From: Acidobacteriota bacterium
GTDB lineage: Bacteria > Acidobacteriota > Terriglobia > Bryobacterales > Bryobacteraceae
Assembly (NCBI GenBank): GCA_017304135.1
Contig: JAFLBB010000014.1
Location: 1 to 64,000, forward strand
DNA length: 64,000 bases
Direction: 5' to 3'
Shown: piece after piece, positions 36,368-43,806 of the stretch
Position numbering within the stretch: position 1 is the stretch's first letter
Layout of the letters: every line of letters starts with the position of its first letter
Position numbers and translations under genes: made by a program
Notes under the pieces: generated by a model
The model's input: only the letters and a program-made list of their open reading frames with translations
Databases searched by the model: none
Told to the model about the DNA's origin: nothing

Positions 36368-36817
36368 TCAGTCCAGCGGCACTTCGTGATACTGCACCGC
36401 CCACTCCTTCATGTATCGCACGCGCGACGGCCGCACGACGTAGAGCAGGAACTCGGGATTGTCGATGCTCTTCAGATAGGCGCGCAGCAACGGGCTCTCG
36501 TCCCAAATCGACTGCCGAGTCTCCTCATCGGTCACCAGCCCCATGCGCCCCGTGATGCGCACATGGTCATGCCCCGGACTCATGTAACACAGCTCCACGT
36601 TCTGGTTCCGCTCCAGTTCGCCGGTCTTTTGCGAACTGCGCATCGAAGCGATGTAGACCGTGAACCCCTCGGTGCGCAGCGGCGAGACGGGACGCACGCG
36701 CGGCCATTCGCCATCCACGGTGGCGAGGTCAGGGAACTTGGTCGCCGCCATCACCTCATGCGCCAGCCGGCGCAACTCACCGGCATCGATCGTGACATTC
36801 GAGGGAGGGACTTCCAT
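36368..36817 (-). CDS. Pyridoxamine 5'-phosphate oxidase family protein
   Basis: A 149-residue flavin-binding split-barrel protein of the PNPOx-like/general-stress-protein-26 group. Visible features are KFPDLATVDGEWPRVRPVSPLRTEGFTVYIAS, a KTGELERNQNVELCYMSPGHDHVRITG core and VVRPSRVRYM. It is too short for true PdxH and lacks its C-terminal dimerisation segment, so vitamin B6 synthesis is unlikely; FMN- or F420-dependent reduction is possible. It converges on the DUF1501 gene (three bases apart) and diverges from the VTT-domain gene. Confidence 0.8.
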   Translation of the reverse strand: MEVPPSNVTIDAGELRRLAHEVMAATKFPDLATVDGEWPRVRPVSPLRTEGFTVYIASMRSSQKTGELERNQNVELCYMSPGHDHVRITGRMGLVTDEETRQSIWDESPLLRAYLKSIDNPEFLLYVVRPSRVRYMKEWAVQYHEVPLD

Positions 36818-36853
36818 ATCGTGGCCCTGTCAGGATACAACGTATAGAGAGCA

Positions 36854-37405
36854 ATGCTCACCCGCTGGCTGGTTCTCGCTGCCATCATCCTCGCTTGCAT
36901 CCTCGTGCCCTTTGCGATCTTCGAAGACCCTGTCACGCGTTGGGTCACGGCCTTTCTTGATCAACCCCATGCCCCGTGGCTCCTCGGGTTCGCCATTGCC
37001 GCGCTGCTCGCGGCCGACGTTCTCTTACCCGTCCCTTCCAGCATTCTCAGCATCGGCGCTGGGGCGCTGCTTGGCTTTAGCGGCGGACTCATCGCCTCCA
37101 CCGCCGGCATGACGCTGGGCTGCATCGTTGGCTACTGGCTTGGCCTGCGGGCCGCGCGCCGTCCCGTTGAACGCCTGCTGGGCAGCGGAGAGATGGCGAA
37201 GCTTGAGCGCGCCCATACGTTGTTCGGCGAGTGGATCGTACTCATCTTGCGCCCCATCCCAGTGCTGGCCGAAGCCAGCGTCGTTTTTGCAGGCATGGGC
37301 AACATGCGCTTTCCGCGCTTCCTGGCCATGACGACGCTCGCCAACCTGCTCATTTCGGCAGGATATGCATGGATGGGCGCTTTTGTTGAATCCTCGCGCC
37401 ACTGA
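36854..37405 (+). CDS. VTT/SNARE-associated (TVP38/DedA-like) membrane protein
   Basis: A 183-residue inner-membrane protein with an N-terminal span and a VTT domain: LLPVPSSILSIGAGALLGFSGG, the re-entrant loop, and LRPIPVLAEASVVFAGMG with the conserved Arg-Pro. VTT proteins act as lipid scramblases or flippases in several organisms, but the substrate here is unknown. A short AT-rich stretch (GATACAACGTATAG) lies just upstream and is the probable divergent promoter shared with the PNPOx-family gene. The glutathione peroxidase gene follows 17 bases downstream. Confidence 0.8.
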   Translation: MLTRWLVLAAIILACILVPFAIFEDPVTRWVTAFLDQPHAPWLLGFAIAALLAADVLLPVPSSILSIGAGALLGFSGGLIASTAGMTLGCIVGYWLGLRAARRPVERLLGSGEMAKLERAHTLFGEWIVLILRPIPVLAEASVVFAGMGNMRFPRFLAMTTLANLLISAGYAWMGAFVESSRH

Positions 37406-37422
37406 ACGGAGTCCACCATACT

Positions 37423-37974
37423 GTGAAGACAGCTCTGCTTCTGCTCGCCGCCGCAACCCTTATGTCAGCAGCCAACCCCGCGTCCACCAGCGTCCACGAA
37501 TTCAAGATGAAGTCGATTGATGGCAAGGAGGTGAACCTCGCCGACTACAAAGGCAAGGTGCTCCTCATGGTGAACGTCGCCAGCAAGTGCGGCTACACCG
37601 GCCAGTACAAGTCGCTCGAAGCGGTCTACCGCAAGTACAAGGACAAGGGGCTGGTCGTGATGGGCTTTCCGGCGAACAACTTCCTCTGGCAGGAGCCGGG
37701 CTCAAACGAAGAGATCGCCACGTTCTGCAAGCGCACCTACGACGTGAGCTTCCCGATGTTCTCGAAGATCAGCGTCCTCGGCGGCGACAAAGCGCCGCTG
37801 TATGACTACCTCACCAGTGACGCCGCCAACAAGAAGACCTCGGGCATGATCAAGTGGAACTTCACAAAGTTTCTGATTGGCGCTGACGGCAAGCCCATCG
37901 CCCGCTTCGGACCTGGCACCGAACCGGATGCCGCCGAAGTCATAGCCGCCATCGAACAGGCGTTGGGTAAATAA
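37423..37974 (+). CDS. Glutathione peroxidase family protein, exported
   Basis: A 183-residue peroxidase with a signal peptide (KTALLLLAAATLMSAA), so likely periplasmic. The catalytic tetrad is C56 (in ASKCGYTG), Q90 (FLWQEPG), W145 and N146 (KWNFTKF). C102 in FCKRTYDVSFPMF is at the place of the resolving cysteine of thioredoxin-dependent members, so thioredoxin-like rather than glutathione-dependent reduction is likely. Translation starts at GTG 37423. It probably protects the envelope or lipids from peroxides and may be cotranscribed with the VTT gene. Confidence 0.9.
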   Translation: MKTALLLLAAATLMSAANPASTSVHEFKMKSIDGKEVNLADYKGKVLLMVNVASKCGYTGQYKSLEAVYRKYKDKGLVVMGFPANNFLWQEPGSNEEIATFCKRTYDVSFPMFSKISVLGGDKAPLYDYLTSDAANKKTSGMIKWNFTKFLIGADGKPIARFGPGTEPDAAEVIAAIEQALGK

Positions 37975-37998
37975 ACGGCCCGGGCGGAGCCGTCTGCG

Positions 37999-38453
37999 TC
38001 AGCATGCATTGAGGAATCCCTTCAACGTTGCAGGCAGGTTCTCCCACTCATCCCTGCTTAGATGCACCCGAGCATCTGCCTCATGCGCGATGGACTCCAG
38101 CAGCAGCCCCCCATCGCTTCGATAGAACGCAAGATCTTCCGGCTCCTCCGGCGCCAGCCAGCCGAAGAGCCCAGCCACGGCGTCGCACAAGATACCAATC
38201 GACTCCGGCTTCACGTCGAAAACGTACAGCCGCGCGGAGTGCCCCAGGAGCAACGTCCCCGGCCACTCGCTCACCTCACGCTCCTCGACAAACCACGCGC
38301 GCAATCGCCGCAGCGCGTTGACGGATGATCGGCGAGGGCGGTCTTCTCCCGGCACACGAAGCTGAAGCGCGCCCCATACCGCAGGCACACCTCACGCAAC
38401 AGCGCCCGGTAAGCCTCTCCATTGGGTTCCGCAACAAACTCGTAGCAAGCCAC
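37999..38453 (-). pseudogene. Frameshifted small gene at the end of the plsC-glpD operon
   Basis: Two frames join into one plausible protein. The first starts at GTG 38453 (nine bases after the glpD stop) and reads ACYEFVAEPNGEAYRALL to CREKTALADHP; the second continues VNALRRLRAWFVEEREVSEWPG to the stop at 37999. One missing base near 38325 (between the CATCC and GTCAAC codons) would explain the break; with it restored the product would be about 151 residues. I do not recognise the family. Either a real pseudogene or a sequencing/assembly error; the downstream frame alone could also be translated from an ATG at 38388. Confidence 0.6.
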
Positions 38454-38462
38454 GGCGCCCCG

Positions 38463-40067
38463 CTACCCCCGCGGCATTGCCACGATCTTCAACGTCAACG
38501 CCACCTCTTCACGCTGGCGTTTCGCGTCCCAACCGAGCCGTTTGCCCATATCCTCGGCCAAACCTGCCAGCAGCCGCTCATCCCAGCGCTCCTCGTGCCC
38601 CAGGTAGGTCGACACGAAGAGGAAGTCCGGCATGCGCTGGACCATCTCGTGTTCGAGCGTCCAATCGAGCACGGCCGTCAGCGCCCTTTCATCCGACGCG
38701 CCTTCTGTCGGCGCGCGATCAATGATGGCCGGCGCCTGCACACCGAACAGCTTCGTCACCATGGCCACGTCGCTGCGATAGATGGCCGTCCGCGCCGCCG
38801 TCACGTCCACCTGCTCTTCCACCGCCGAGTAGGCTTCGGGTGTGTTCCCGCCCAGCGCAACCTCGCCCGTGCGGCACGTGCCCGCCAGTTCCGGCCAGGC
38901 CAGGTCCGCCGCCTCCGCGCTCATCACGCGATAGGTCGTATACTTGCCGCCCGTGATGCGCACCACGCCAGGCGGCTCCTCAAAGATCCTATGCTCGCGG
39001 CTCGTCTTCGTGGCCGATTGCTCGCCCGACTTCACCAGCGGCCGCAGCGAACTGTAGGCCGCGATCGGCTCAATCGTGCGCGAATGCGGGAATATCGCCG
39101 CCGCCACTTCGCGGATGTAGCGGACTTCCTCGGCCGAAATCTTCACCTCGTCGGCATTGCCCGCATGGTCGGCATCGGTCGTGCCCACCAGCGACCGCGT
39201 GTTGTTCGGCCCCCAGGGAATGACGAAAAAGATCCGGCCGTCAGTGTGAAAATGCGCAATCGCGTGGTTCGTAGATGACAGTTTCGGATAGATGAGGTGC
39301 GAGCCGCGCACCAGCCGCAGCTTGCCATCGTCATCCCAAGGTCCGCGCGCATTCACCAGCCGCCGCGCATGCACCACGAACTCCTCGCCGGTGAACTGCT
39401 CGCGCAGCTTGACTCGGAACGTTTCGCCAGCCAGCCGCCACTCCAGGGCTTCGGTGTAGTTCAGCGTCAGCGCCCCCATACGCGCCGAGTCGAAAATGTT
39501 TTCGAGCACCAGCCGCGCCGAGTGGACCTTGCAGTCGTAGTAAACGCCCGCCGAACTCAGCCCCTCCGTATTCAACCCCGGCTCCAGATCCTGAGCGTCT
39601 TCCTTGCTCAGGAAGCTCCGTTTGCCCACATTGTCGGCGCCTGACAGAAAGTCGTAAATCACCAGCCCCGTGCCGTAGAACAGCTTTGCGAAGGTGCTCG
39701 GAAAGGGAATCAGGAACGGAAGCGGGTCCACCAGGTGGGGCGCAATCCGCTTCAGCGCGCTGCGTTCGCGCAGCGCCTCTTTCACCAGCTTGAACTCGAA
39801 GTTCTTCAGATACCGCAACCCGCCGTGGAGCAGTTGCGAATTGCGGCTGCTCGTCCCGCTGGCAAAGTGCCGCTTCTCGACGAGCCCCAACTTCAGAGGC
39901 TTCTTGGCATCGGAGGCCCTCAGCGCGAGGTCGCGCAAAATGCCCGCTCCGTTAATGCCGCCGCCGAGAATCAACACATCGAGCGGATTCTGTTTCGTTG
40001 CTTTCTTGAGCCGCTCGAGATGTTCGCCCCGGCTGGCCCGCGTAAACACCGGCTTCGGCGCCGTCAT
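38463..40067 (-). CDS. glpD: FAD-dependent glycerol-3-phosphate dehydrogenase
   Basis: A 534-residue membrane-associated flavoenzyme that oxidises sn-glycerol-3-phosphate to dihydroxyacetone phosphate and passes electrons to the quinone pool. It has the dinucleotide fold LILGGGINGAGILRDLALR (residues 31-49), the GlpD signature SGTSSRNSQLLHGGLRYL, GPWDDD, GSHLIYPKLS, FVIPWG, GTTDADH and RITGGKYTTYR. Length is normal. Its ATG overlaps the TGA of the upstream acyltransferase gene (ATGA), which places it in a glycerolipid operon rather than a glycerol-catabolic one; no GlpK or GlpF is present. It could supply or drain glycerol-3-phosphate and DHAP for lipid assembly. Confidence 0.92.
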   Translation of the reverse strand: MTAPKPVFTRASRGEHLERLKKATKQNPLDVLILGGGINGAGILRDLALRASDAKKPLKLGLVEKRHFASGTSSRNSQLLHGGLRYLKNFEFKLVKEALRERSALKRIAPHLVDPLPFLIPFPSTFAKLFYGTGLVIYDFLSGADNVGKRSFLSKEDAQDLEPGLNTEGLSSAGVYYDCKVHSARLVLENIFDSARMGALTLNYTEALEWRLAGETFRVKLREQFTGEEFVVHARRLVNARGPWDDDGKLRLVRGSHLIYPKLSSTNHAIAHFHTDGRIFFVIPWGPNNTRSLVGTTDADHAGNADEVKISAEEVRYIREVAAAIFPHSRTIEPIAAYSSLRPLVKSGEQSATKTSREHRIFEEPPGVVRITGGKYTTYRVMSAEAADLAWPELAGTCRTGEVALGGNTPEAYSAVEEQVDVTAARTAIYRSDVAMVTKLFGVQAPAIIDRAPTEGASDERALTAVLDWTLEHEMVQRMPDFLFVSTYLGHEERWDERLLAGLAEDMGKRLGWDAKRQREEVALTLKIVAMPRG

Positions 40068-40810
40068 GCCGCCTCCCGCCTGGCTGGCTCTTCTTCGTCC
40101 AACTGCCGCATCAGCGCCTCGATCCGTTCGCGCAGCAGCGTCGTGAACTCCTCGCGCTGCTTCAATGTGTAGTTCGACGGATCGATTGGTTCGCCCAACA
40201 GAAACTCCACCGGACCACCCTTCACATGCACGCTTCCGATGGGCAGCACCTCGCGCGTGCCCTTCAGCGCAAACGGCACCACCGGCGCGCCGGACTTGAT
40301 TGCGATGTAGGCCACGCCTTCCTTGAACTCCTGCAGCCCGCCGCTGGCGCGCCGTCCCTCGGGAAAGAGCAGCACGCTCAGTCCGCGCTCCTGAATCCGC
40401 CTGGCCGCATCGGTGAGCACTTTCAAGCTCGATCGCGTGTCGTCCGGGTCGACGGCGAAATGCCCGCTGCGCCGCAGGTGTGTCCCCAGAAACGGCAGCT
40501 TCACGTATTTGATGTTCACCAGAAACAGAAACTGCCGCGGAATCGTCGCCAGCACAACGGGCGTGTCATAGAGGCTCAAATGGTTGCCGGCGAATACGAA
40601 GTGCTGCCCCGGCTTCACATGTTCAAGGCCGCGCACGCGCAGCTTGATCCCGGCGAACCAAAGCAGTTGCTTCGCCCAGTTGCGCGAGATCGCATGCTGC
40701 CGCCGCCCGTCAGGATCGAAAAGCGAAGTCAGCAGGGAGATGGTCCCCATGAAAATCGTCGAGCCGATGATGAGCGGCGCTTTCACCAGCACCGCGAAGA
40801 GAAAGCTCAA
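40064..40810 (-). CDS. 1-acyl-sn-glycerol-3-phosphate acyltransferase (PlsC family)
   Basis: A 248-residue inner-membrane acyltransferase that transfers an acyl chain to lysophosphatidic acid or a related acceptor. An N-terminal hydrophobic segment (residues 1-30) precedes the catalytic HX4D motif H77-LSLY-D82 and the LFPEGRR motif (E151). The start is a TTG at 40810 that overlaps the TGA of the upstream gene in TTGA, and no later start precedes the membrane segment. A longer in-frame extension upstream is a shadow of the neighbour. It is the nearer of two PlsC paralogues in this operon and is coupled to glpD. Confidence 0.88.
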   Translation of the reverse strand: MSFLFAVLVKAPLIIGSTIFMGTISLLTSLFDPDGRRQHAISRNWAKQLLWFAGIKLRVRGLEHVKPGQHFVFAGNHLSLYDTPVVLATIPRQFLFLVNIKYVKLPFLGTHLRRSGHFAVDPDDTRSSLKVLTDAARRIQERGLSVLLFPEGRRASGGLQEFKEGVAYIAIKSGAPVVPFALKGTREVLPIGSVHVKGGPVEFLLGEPIDPSNYTLKQREEFTTLLRERIEALMRQLDEEEPARREAA

Positions 40811-41334
40811 TTCACAGCCCCCGCGCCGCTGGAAGCCGCCCGGTGTTCGGCGTCCAACGCCAGGATCGCCCGGAAATAGACGCTGGCCAGGGCCGTGGAG
40901 AGCACCTGCAGGGCCGGCAACCGCTCCGGTTGACCAGGCATCTGCATCTGGAGTAACAACGGACGCTCCGGCGATTCCAACAGCCGTTCGGCGTCTTCGC
41001 CCAGCATGGGGCCCGCGGCATGTTCGCGCAGCGCATCCAACATGAGCGAATCGGACTCCTCGTTCACTCCGGTGAGCAGCACGCCCATGGAGAGCGTTTC
41101 GCCGCCGCCGAAAAACGCCGCGAACGCCGCCCCGCCCGAGGCCGCCGCCCATTGCATCTCGATGTCGGAGTTGTTCAAAAACGGCAGCCGTTCGCGAAAC
41201 TCGGCAGGCCGCTCAGCAAGAAAGTCGCCGAACAGCGTGCACACCGCCTCGCCTTGCTCGACGGTGGGCTGCAAGTCGTAACCGGCCACCTCCACCCGCT
41301 TCTCAGCAGGGTGAATGGTTCGGACATAGAACAT
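40807..41334 (-). CDS. Unknown protein between two acyltransferase genes, 175 aa
   Basis: I do not recognise this protein. It has no signal peptide or membrane span and looks like a compact mixed alpha/beta cytoplasmic protein: MFYVRTIHPAEKRVEVAGYDL at the start, an Ala/Gly/Phe-rich centre (AASGGAAFAAFFGGGE), then LSMGVLLTGVNEESDSLMLDAL. Its stop overlaps the next plsC start (TTGA) and it begins 21 bases after the first plsC, so it is made in fixed ratio with the two acyltransferases and may be an accessory factor. Function unknown. Confidence 0.7.
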   Translation of the reverse strand: MFYVRTIHPAEKRVEVAGYDLQPTVEQGEAVCTLFGDFLAERPAEFRERLPFLNNSDIEMQWAAASGGAAFAAFFGGGETLSMGVLLTGVNEESDSLMLDALREHAAGPMLGEDAERLLESPERPLLLQMQMPGQPERLPALQVLSTALASVYFRAILALDAEHRAASSGAGAVN

Positions 41335-41355
41335 TTCTTTAGGGTACCAACTGCC

Positions 41356-42111
41356 TCAAACGCCAACGCTCTCCGTCGCCGGCGCGACCACTTTCTGCCC
41401 GATCAGTTCGCCCACACGTTCTTCCATCTGGTGCGTGAGCGGTTTCAAATCGGCCAGCGTCAGGTCGATCGTGTAGATGGGGTCGCCGATCCTCATGCGC
41501 ACGTGCCCCGGCCGGATCACCCGGCCGTGATTGCCGAGGATCTTCCCCGCCCCGATCAGGCCAATGGGAATCACCGGCACGCCGGCCTTGATGGCGATAT
41601 AGGCCGCGCCGTCCTTGAAGGGCTCCAGGTCGCCATAGGTGCGCCCGCCCTCGGGAAACAGCAGGATCGACACATCGCGCTCCAGAATCACCCGCGCCGC
41701 GTCACTCATCGTGCGCAGCGATTCGCGGGCGTTGCTGTGGTTCACCACGAGGTGACCGGCGCGCTTCAGGTGGGTCCCCAGGAAGGGCACGCTGAACAGG
41801 CTCTTCTTGGCGAGAAACCGCACCTGCACATGGATCCACGGCAGCACCAGCGGGATGTCGTAAAAGCTGCGGTGATTGGCGATGAACACGAAGCTTCCGC
41901 CGGGGGGGATCTTCTCCAAGCCCTCCACGGTCACCCTGACGCCGGAGACGAACAGCACAGCCCGCGCCCACACCCGCGCCACCTCGTGCTGCCAGCGGCC
42001 GGTGGAGCTGAAAATGCTGACCATGAGCGACGCCGTTCCCCCAATCGCGGTTAACACAGCGACAACGGGAATCGTGAACAGCCAGGTTCGGAGGATGTCA
42101 ATCAACAACAT
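41356..42111 (-). CDS. 1-acyl-sn-glycerol-3-phosphate acyltransferase (PlsC family), first gene of operon
   Basis: A 251-residue acyltransferase with an N-terminal membrane segment (residues 8-35), HX4D motif H80-RSFY-D85 and LFPEGGR (E154). It shares length and layout with the second PlsC at 40064-40810 (both have VPFLGTHLKR-type and AYIAIK..VPVIP-type blocks), so they are paralogues, perhaps with different acyl or acceptor specificity. It opens the leftward operon plsC - unknown - plsC - glpD - frameshifted gene and diverges from the fatty-acyl-reductase operon with 123 bases between the start codons. Confidence 0.88.
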   Translation of the reverse strand: MLLIDILRTWLFTIPVVAVLTAIGGTASLMVSIFSSTGRWQHEVARVWARAVLFVSGVRVTVEGLEKIPPGGSFVFIANHRSFYDIPLVLPWIHVQVRFLAKKSLFSVPFLGTHLKRAGHLVVNHSNARESLRTMSDAARVILERDVSILLFPEGGRTYGDLEPFKDGAAYIAIKAGVPVIPIGLIGAGKILGNHGRVIRPGHVRMRIGDPIYTIDLTLADLKPLTHQMEERVGELIGQKVVAPATESVGV

Positions 42112-42141
42112 AGTGGCGAGCGAATGAGTCAGCTACGAACA

Positions 42142-42191
42142 GGCGGCGAACATCGCTAAACGCCTTGCCTTGACAGCCTATGTTCGCAGCC
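42142..42191. promoter_or_regulatory. Inverted repeat, candidate operator between the two lipid operons
   Basis: GGCGGCGAACAT (42142-42153) and ATGTTCGCAGCC (42180-42191) are complementary at eleven of twelve positions, with 26 bases between. The left arm lies upstream of the rightward -35 box and the right arm lies between -35 and -10, a position suited to a repressor. CGAACA also occurs once more just upstream (near 42136). Confidence 0.5.
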
Positions 42192-42199
42192 GCTAGCCT
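42170..42199 (+). promoter_or_regulatory. Promoter of the rightward lipid operon
   Basis: A perfect TTGACA (42170-42175) is followed after 18 bases by TAGCCT (42194-42199). Predicted transcript start near 42206, about 29 bases before the GTG at 42235. The inverted repeat at 42142-42191 overlaps it. Confidence 0.55.
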
Positions 42200-42234
42200 A
42201 TTGTAGCGCACGTCTTTTTCTGCGTTTCGCGGGC

Positions 42235-43794
42235 GTGCGCGTGGATCTTTTGCCATCCCCGGTGCAGCCCTCCTTGATCGACGCCACACAAGCTTTTCGC
42301 GACACCGAGATCTTCCTGACCGGAGCCAACGGCTTCGTGGGCAAGGTCGTTCTCGGCCTGCTGGTCGACCGCTTTCCCGACTTCAAGCACCTTCACATCC
42401 TCATGCGCGGCAAGGCGGGCAACCCGCCCGAAGAGCGCTTCCAGAAGGATGTTCTCGGTTCGCCCTCGCTCAAGCCCATCGTCGAGCGCCGGGGCAAGGC
42501 GGCATTCCTCGACAAGATCACGCTGCATCTGGGCGACGTCTCGCAACCTCAGTTCGGCCTCACCGACGAAACGCTGGCCTCGCTCCGCGGCCGCGTCGGC
42601 ATCCTCATCAACTGCGCCGGGCTCGTCGAGTTCTTCCCGCCCGTCGATGAGAGCTTCCGCTCCAACGTGGACGGCGCGGAATGCTCGGTCGTCGTCGCCG
42701 AAAAGCTGGCCGCGAAGCTGGTCCACATCTCCACCTGCTTCGTGTGCGGGGAAAGCGACGGCCTGGTGGAGGAATCCGAACCCATCCTCGGCTACTACCC
42801 GCGCCGCAAGGGCCCGCAGGACCGCAGCTTCCGCTTCGACGAGGAGATCAAGTTCATCCGCGAACAGGTGGCCGCCATCCGCGACCGCGCCGCCCGCAGC
42901 CCCCGCCGCATCGCCCCGAAGGAGATTGCCCAGCAGTTGATCGACCTTGGCACGCAGCGCGCCGCGCAATGGGGCTGGGTGAACATCTACACCTATTCGA
43001 AGAGCCTCGGCGAACAGATCATCGCCTCGCAGCCCAATCTCGAATGGGCCATCGTCCGCCCGGCCATTGTCGAAGCCGCGCTCGAGTTTCCCTTCCCCGG
43101 CTGGGTGGAGGGCGGACGCACCGCCGCACCGCTCGTGATGATGGCCATGGCCGGGTTGCGCCACTGGCCGCTGCGGCCGGACGCCCCCATGGAGGTTGTG
43201 CCGGTGGACCAGGTCGGCACTTCGATTCTCACAGCCGCCGCCGCGCTGCACCAGGGCGTGAAGAACAAGGTCTACCAGATCGGCACGGCCGACTCCAATC
43301 CCATTCCCCTCGGCAGCATCGTCGACTGGATGCACGAGGAATACCGCCGCGAGAAGAAGAAGTGGCTCCCCACGGGCGGCGTGAAAATCGTTTCGGCCGC
43401 CACCGCCAAGCGCCGCGGCGAACGTCTCATCGCCCGCCTCGCCGGGCTCCAATACCTGGCCACGGGCATGCGCAAAGTGGCCCAGAAATCCGGGCTCCCC
43501 GGCCGCCGCGCCCTGGGCGGCCTCGCCACACAGCTCCGCATGTTGGGCCTCCAGGTGAACATCCGCGAACAGACGCTGGCCCTCTACCAGCCCTTCATGC
43601 TCGACAACCGCTTCATCTTCGAAGCCGAGAACATCCGCGCCGCCCACGCCTCGCTCACCGAAGCCGACCGCGCCAAGCTCCCCTGGTCGCCGGAGCAGAT
43701 CGACTGGCGCCGCTACTGGATCGACAATGAAGTGGCAGGCATCCAGAAATGGGTGGCCGCCGAGTTCATGAAGGGCAAGTCCTTTAAGATATAG
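42235..43794 (+). CDS. Fatty acyl-CoA/ACP reductase-like protein (NAD-binding_4 plus FAR C-terminal domain)
   Basis: A 519-residue extended-SDR protein of the fatty-acyl-reductase (male-sterility) family, expected to reduce an activated acyl chain to aldehyde or alcohol. Seen: TGANGFVG nucleotide motif (29-36), catalytic Y252-TYS-K256, the substrate-binding region to about residue 400, and a C-terminal sterile/FAR_C-like domain ending DWRRYWIDNEVAGIQKW. Start is GTG 42235 or the in-frame GTG 42241; no ribosome site is clear. It heads a six-gene operon and lies 12 bases before the ACP/ligase fusion, which could supply its acyl substrate. A polyketide-type thioester reductase is the alternative; the FAR_C-like tail argues against it. 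Confidence 0.82.
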   Translation: MRVDLLPSPVQPSLIDATQAFRDTEIFLTGANGFVGKVVLGLLVDRFPDFKHLHILMRGKAGNPPEERFQKDVLGSPSLKPIVERRGKAAFLDKITLHLGDVSQPQFGLTDETLASLRGRVGILINCAGLVEFFPPVDESFRSNVDGAECSVVVAEKLAAKLVHISTCFVCGESDGLVEESEPILGYYPRRKGPQDRSFRFDEEIKFIREQVAAIRDRAARSPRRIAPKEIAQQLIDLGTQRAAQWGWVNIYTYSKSLGEQIIASQPNLEWAIVRPAIVEAALEFPFPGWVEGGRTAAPLVMMAMAGLRHWPLRPDAPMEVVPVDQVGTSILTAAAALHQGVKNKVYQIGTADSNPIPLGSIVDWMHEEYRREKKKWLPTGGVKIVSAATAKRRGERLIARLAGLQYLATGMRKVAQKSGLPGRRALGGLATQLRMLGLQVNIREQTLALYQPFMLDNRFIFEAENIRAAHASLTEADRAKLPWSPEQIDWRRYWIDNEVAGIQKWVAAEFMKGKSFKI

Positions 43795-43806
43795 GTTCCA
43801 CTCCCG

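Noticed and set aside
40811-41152. N-terminal extension of the second PlsC gene
   Set aside because: Overlaps the 175-aa gene and has no membrane or acyltransferase features.
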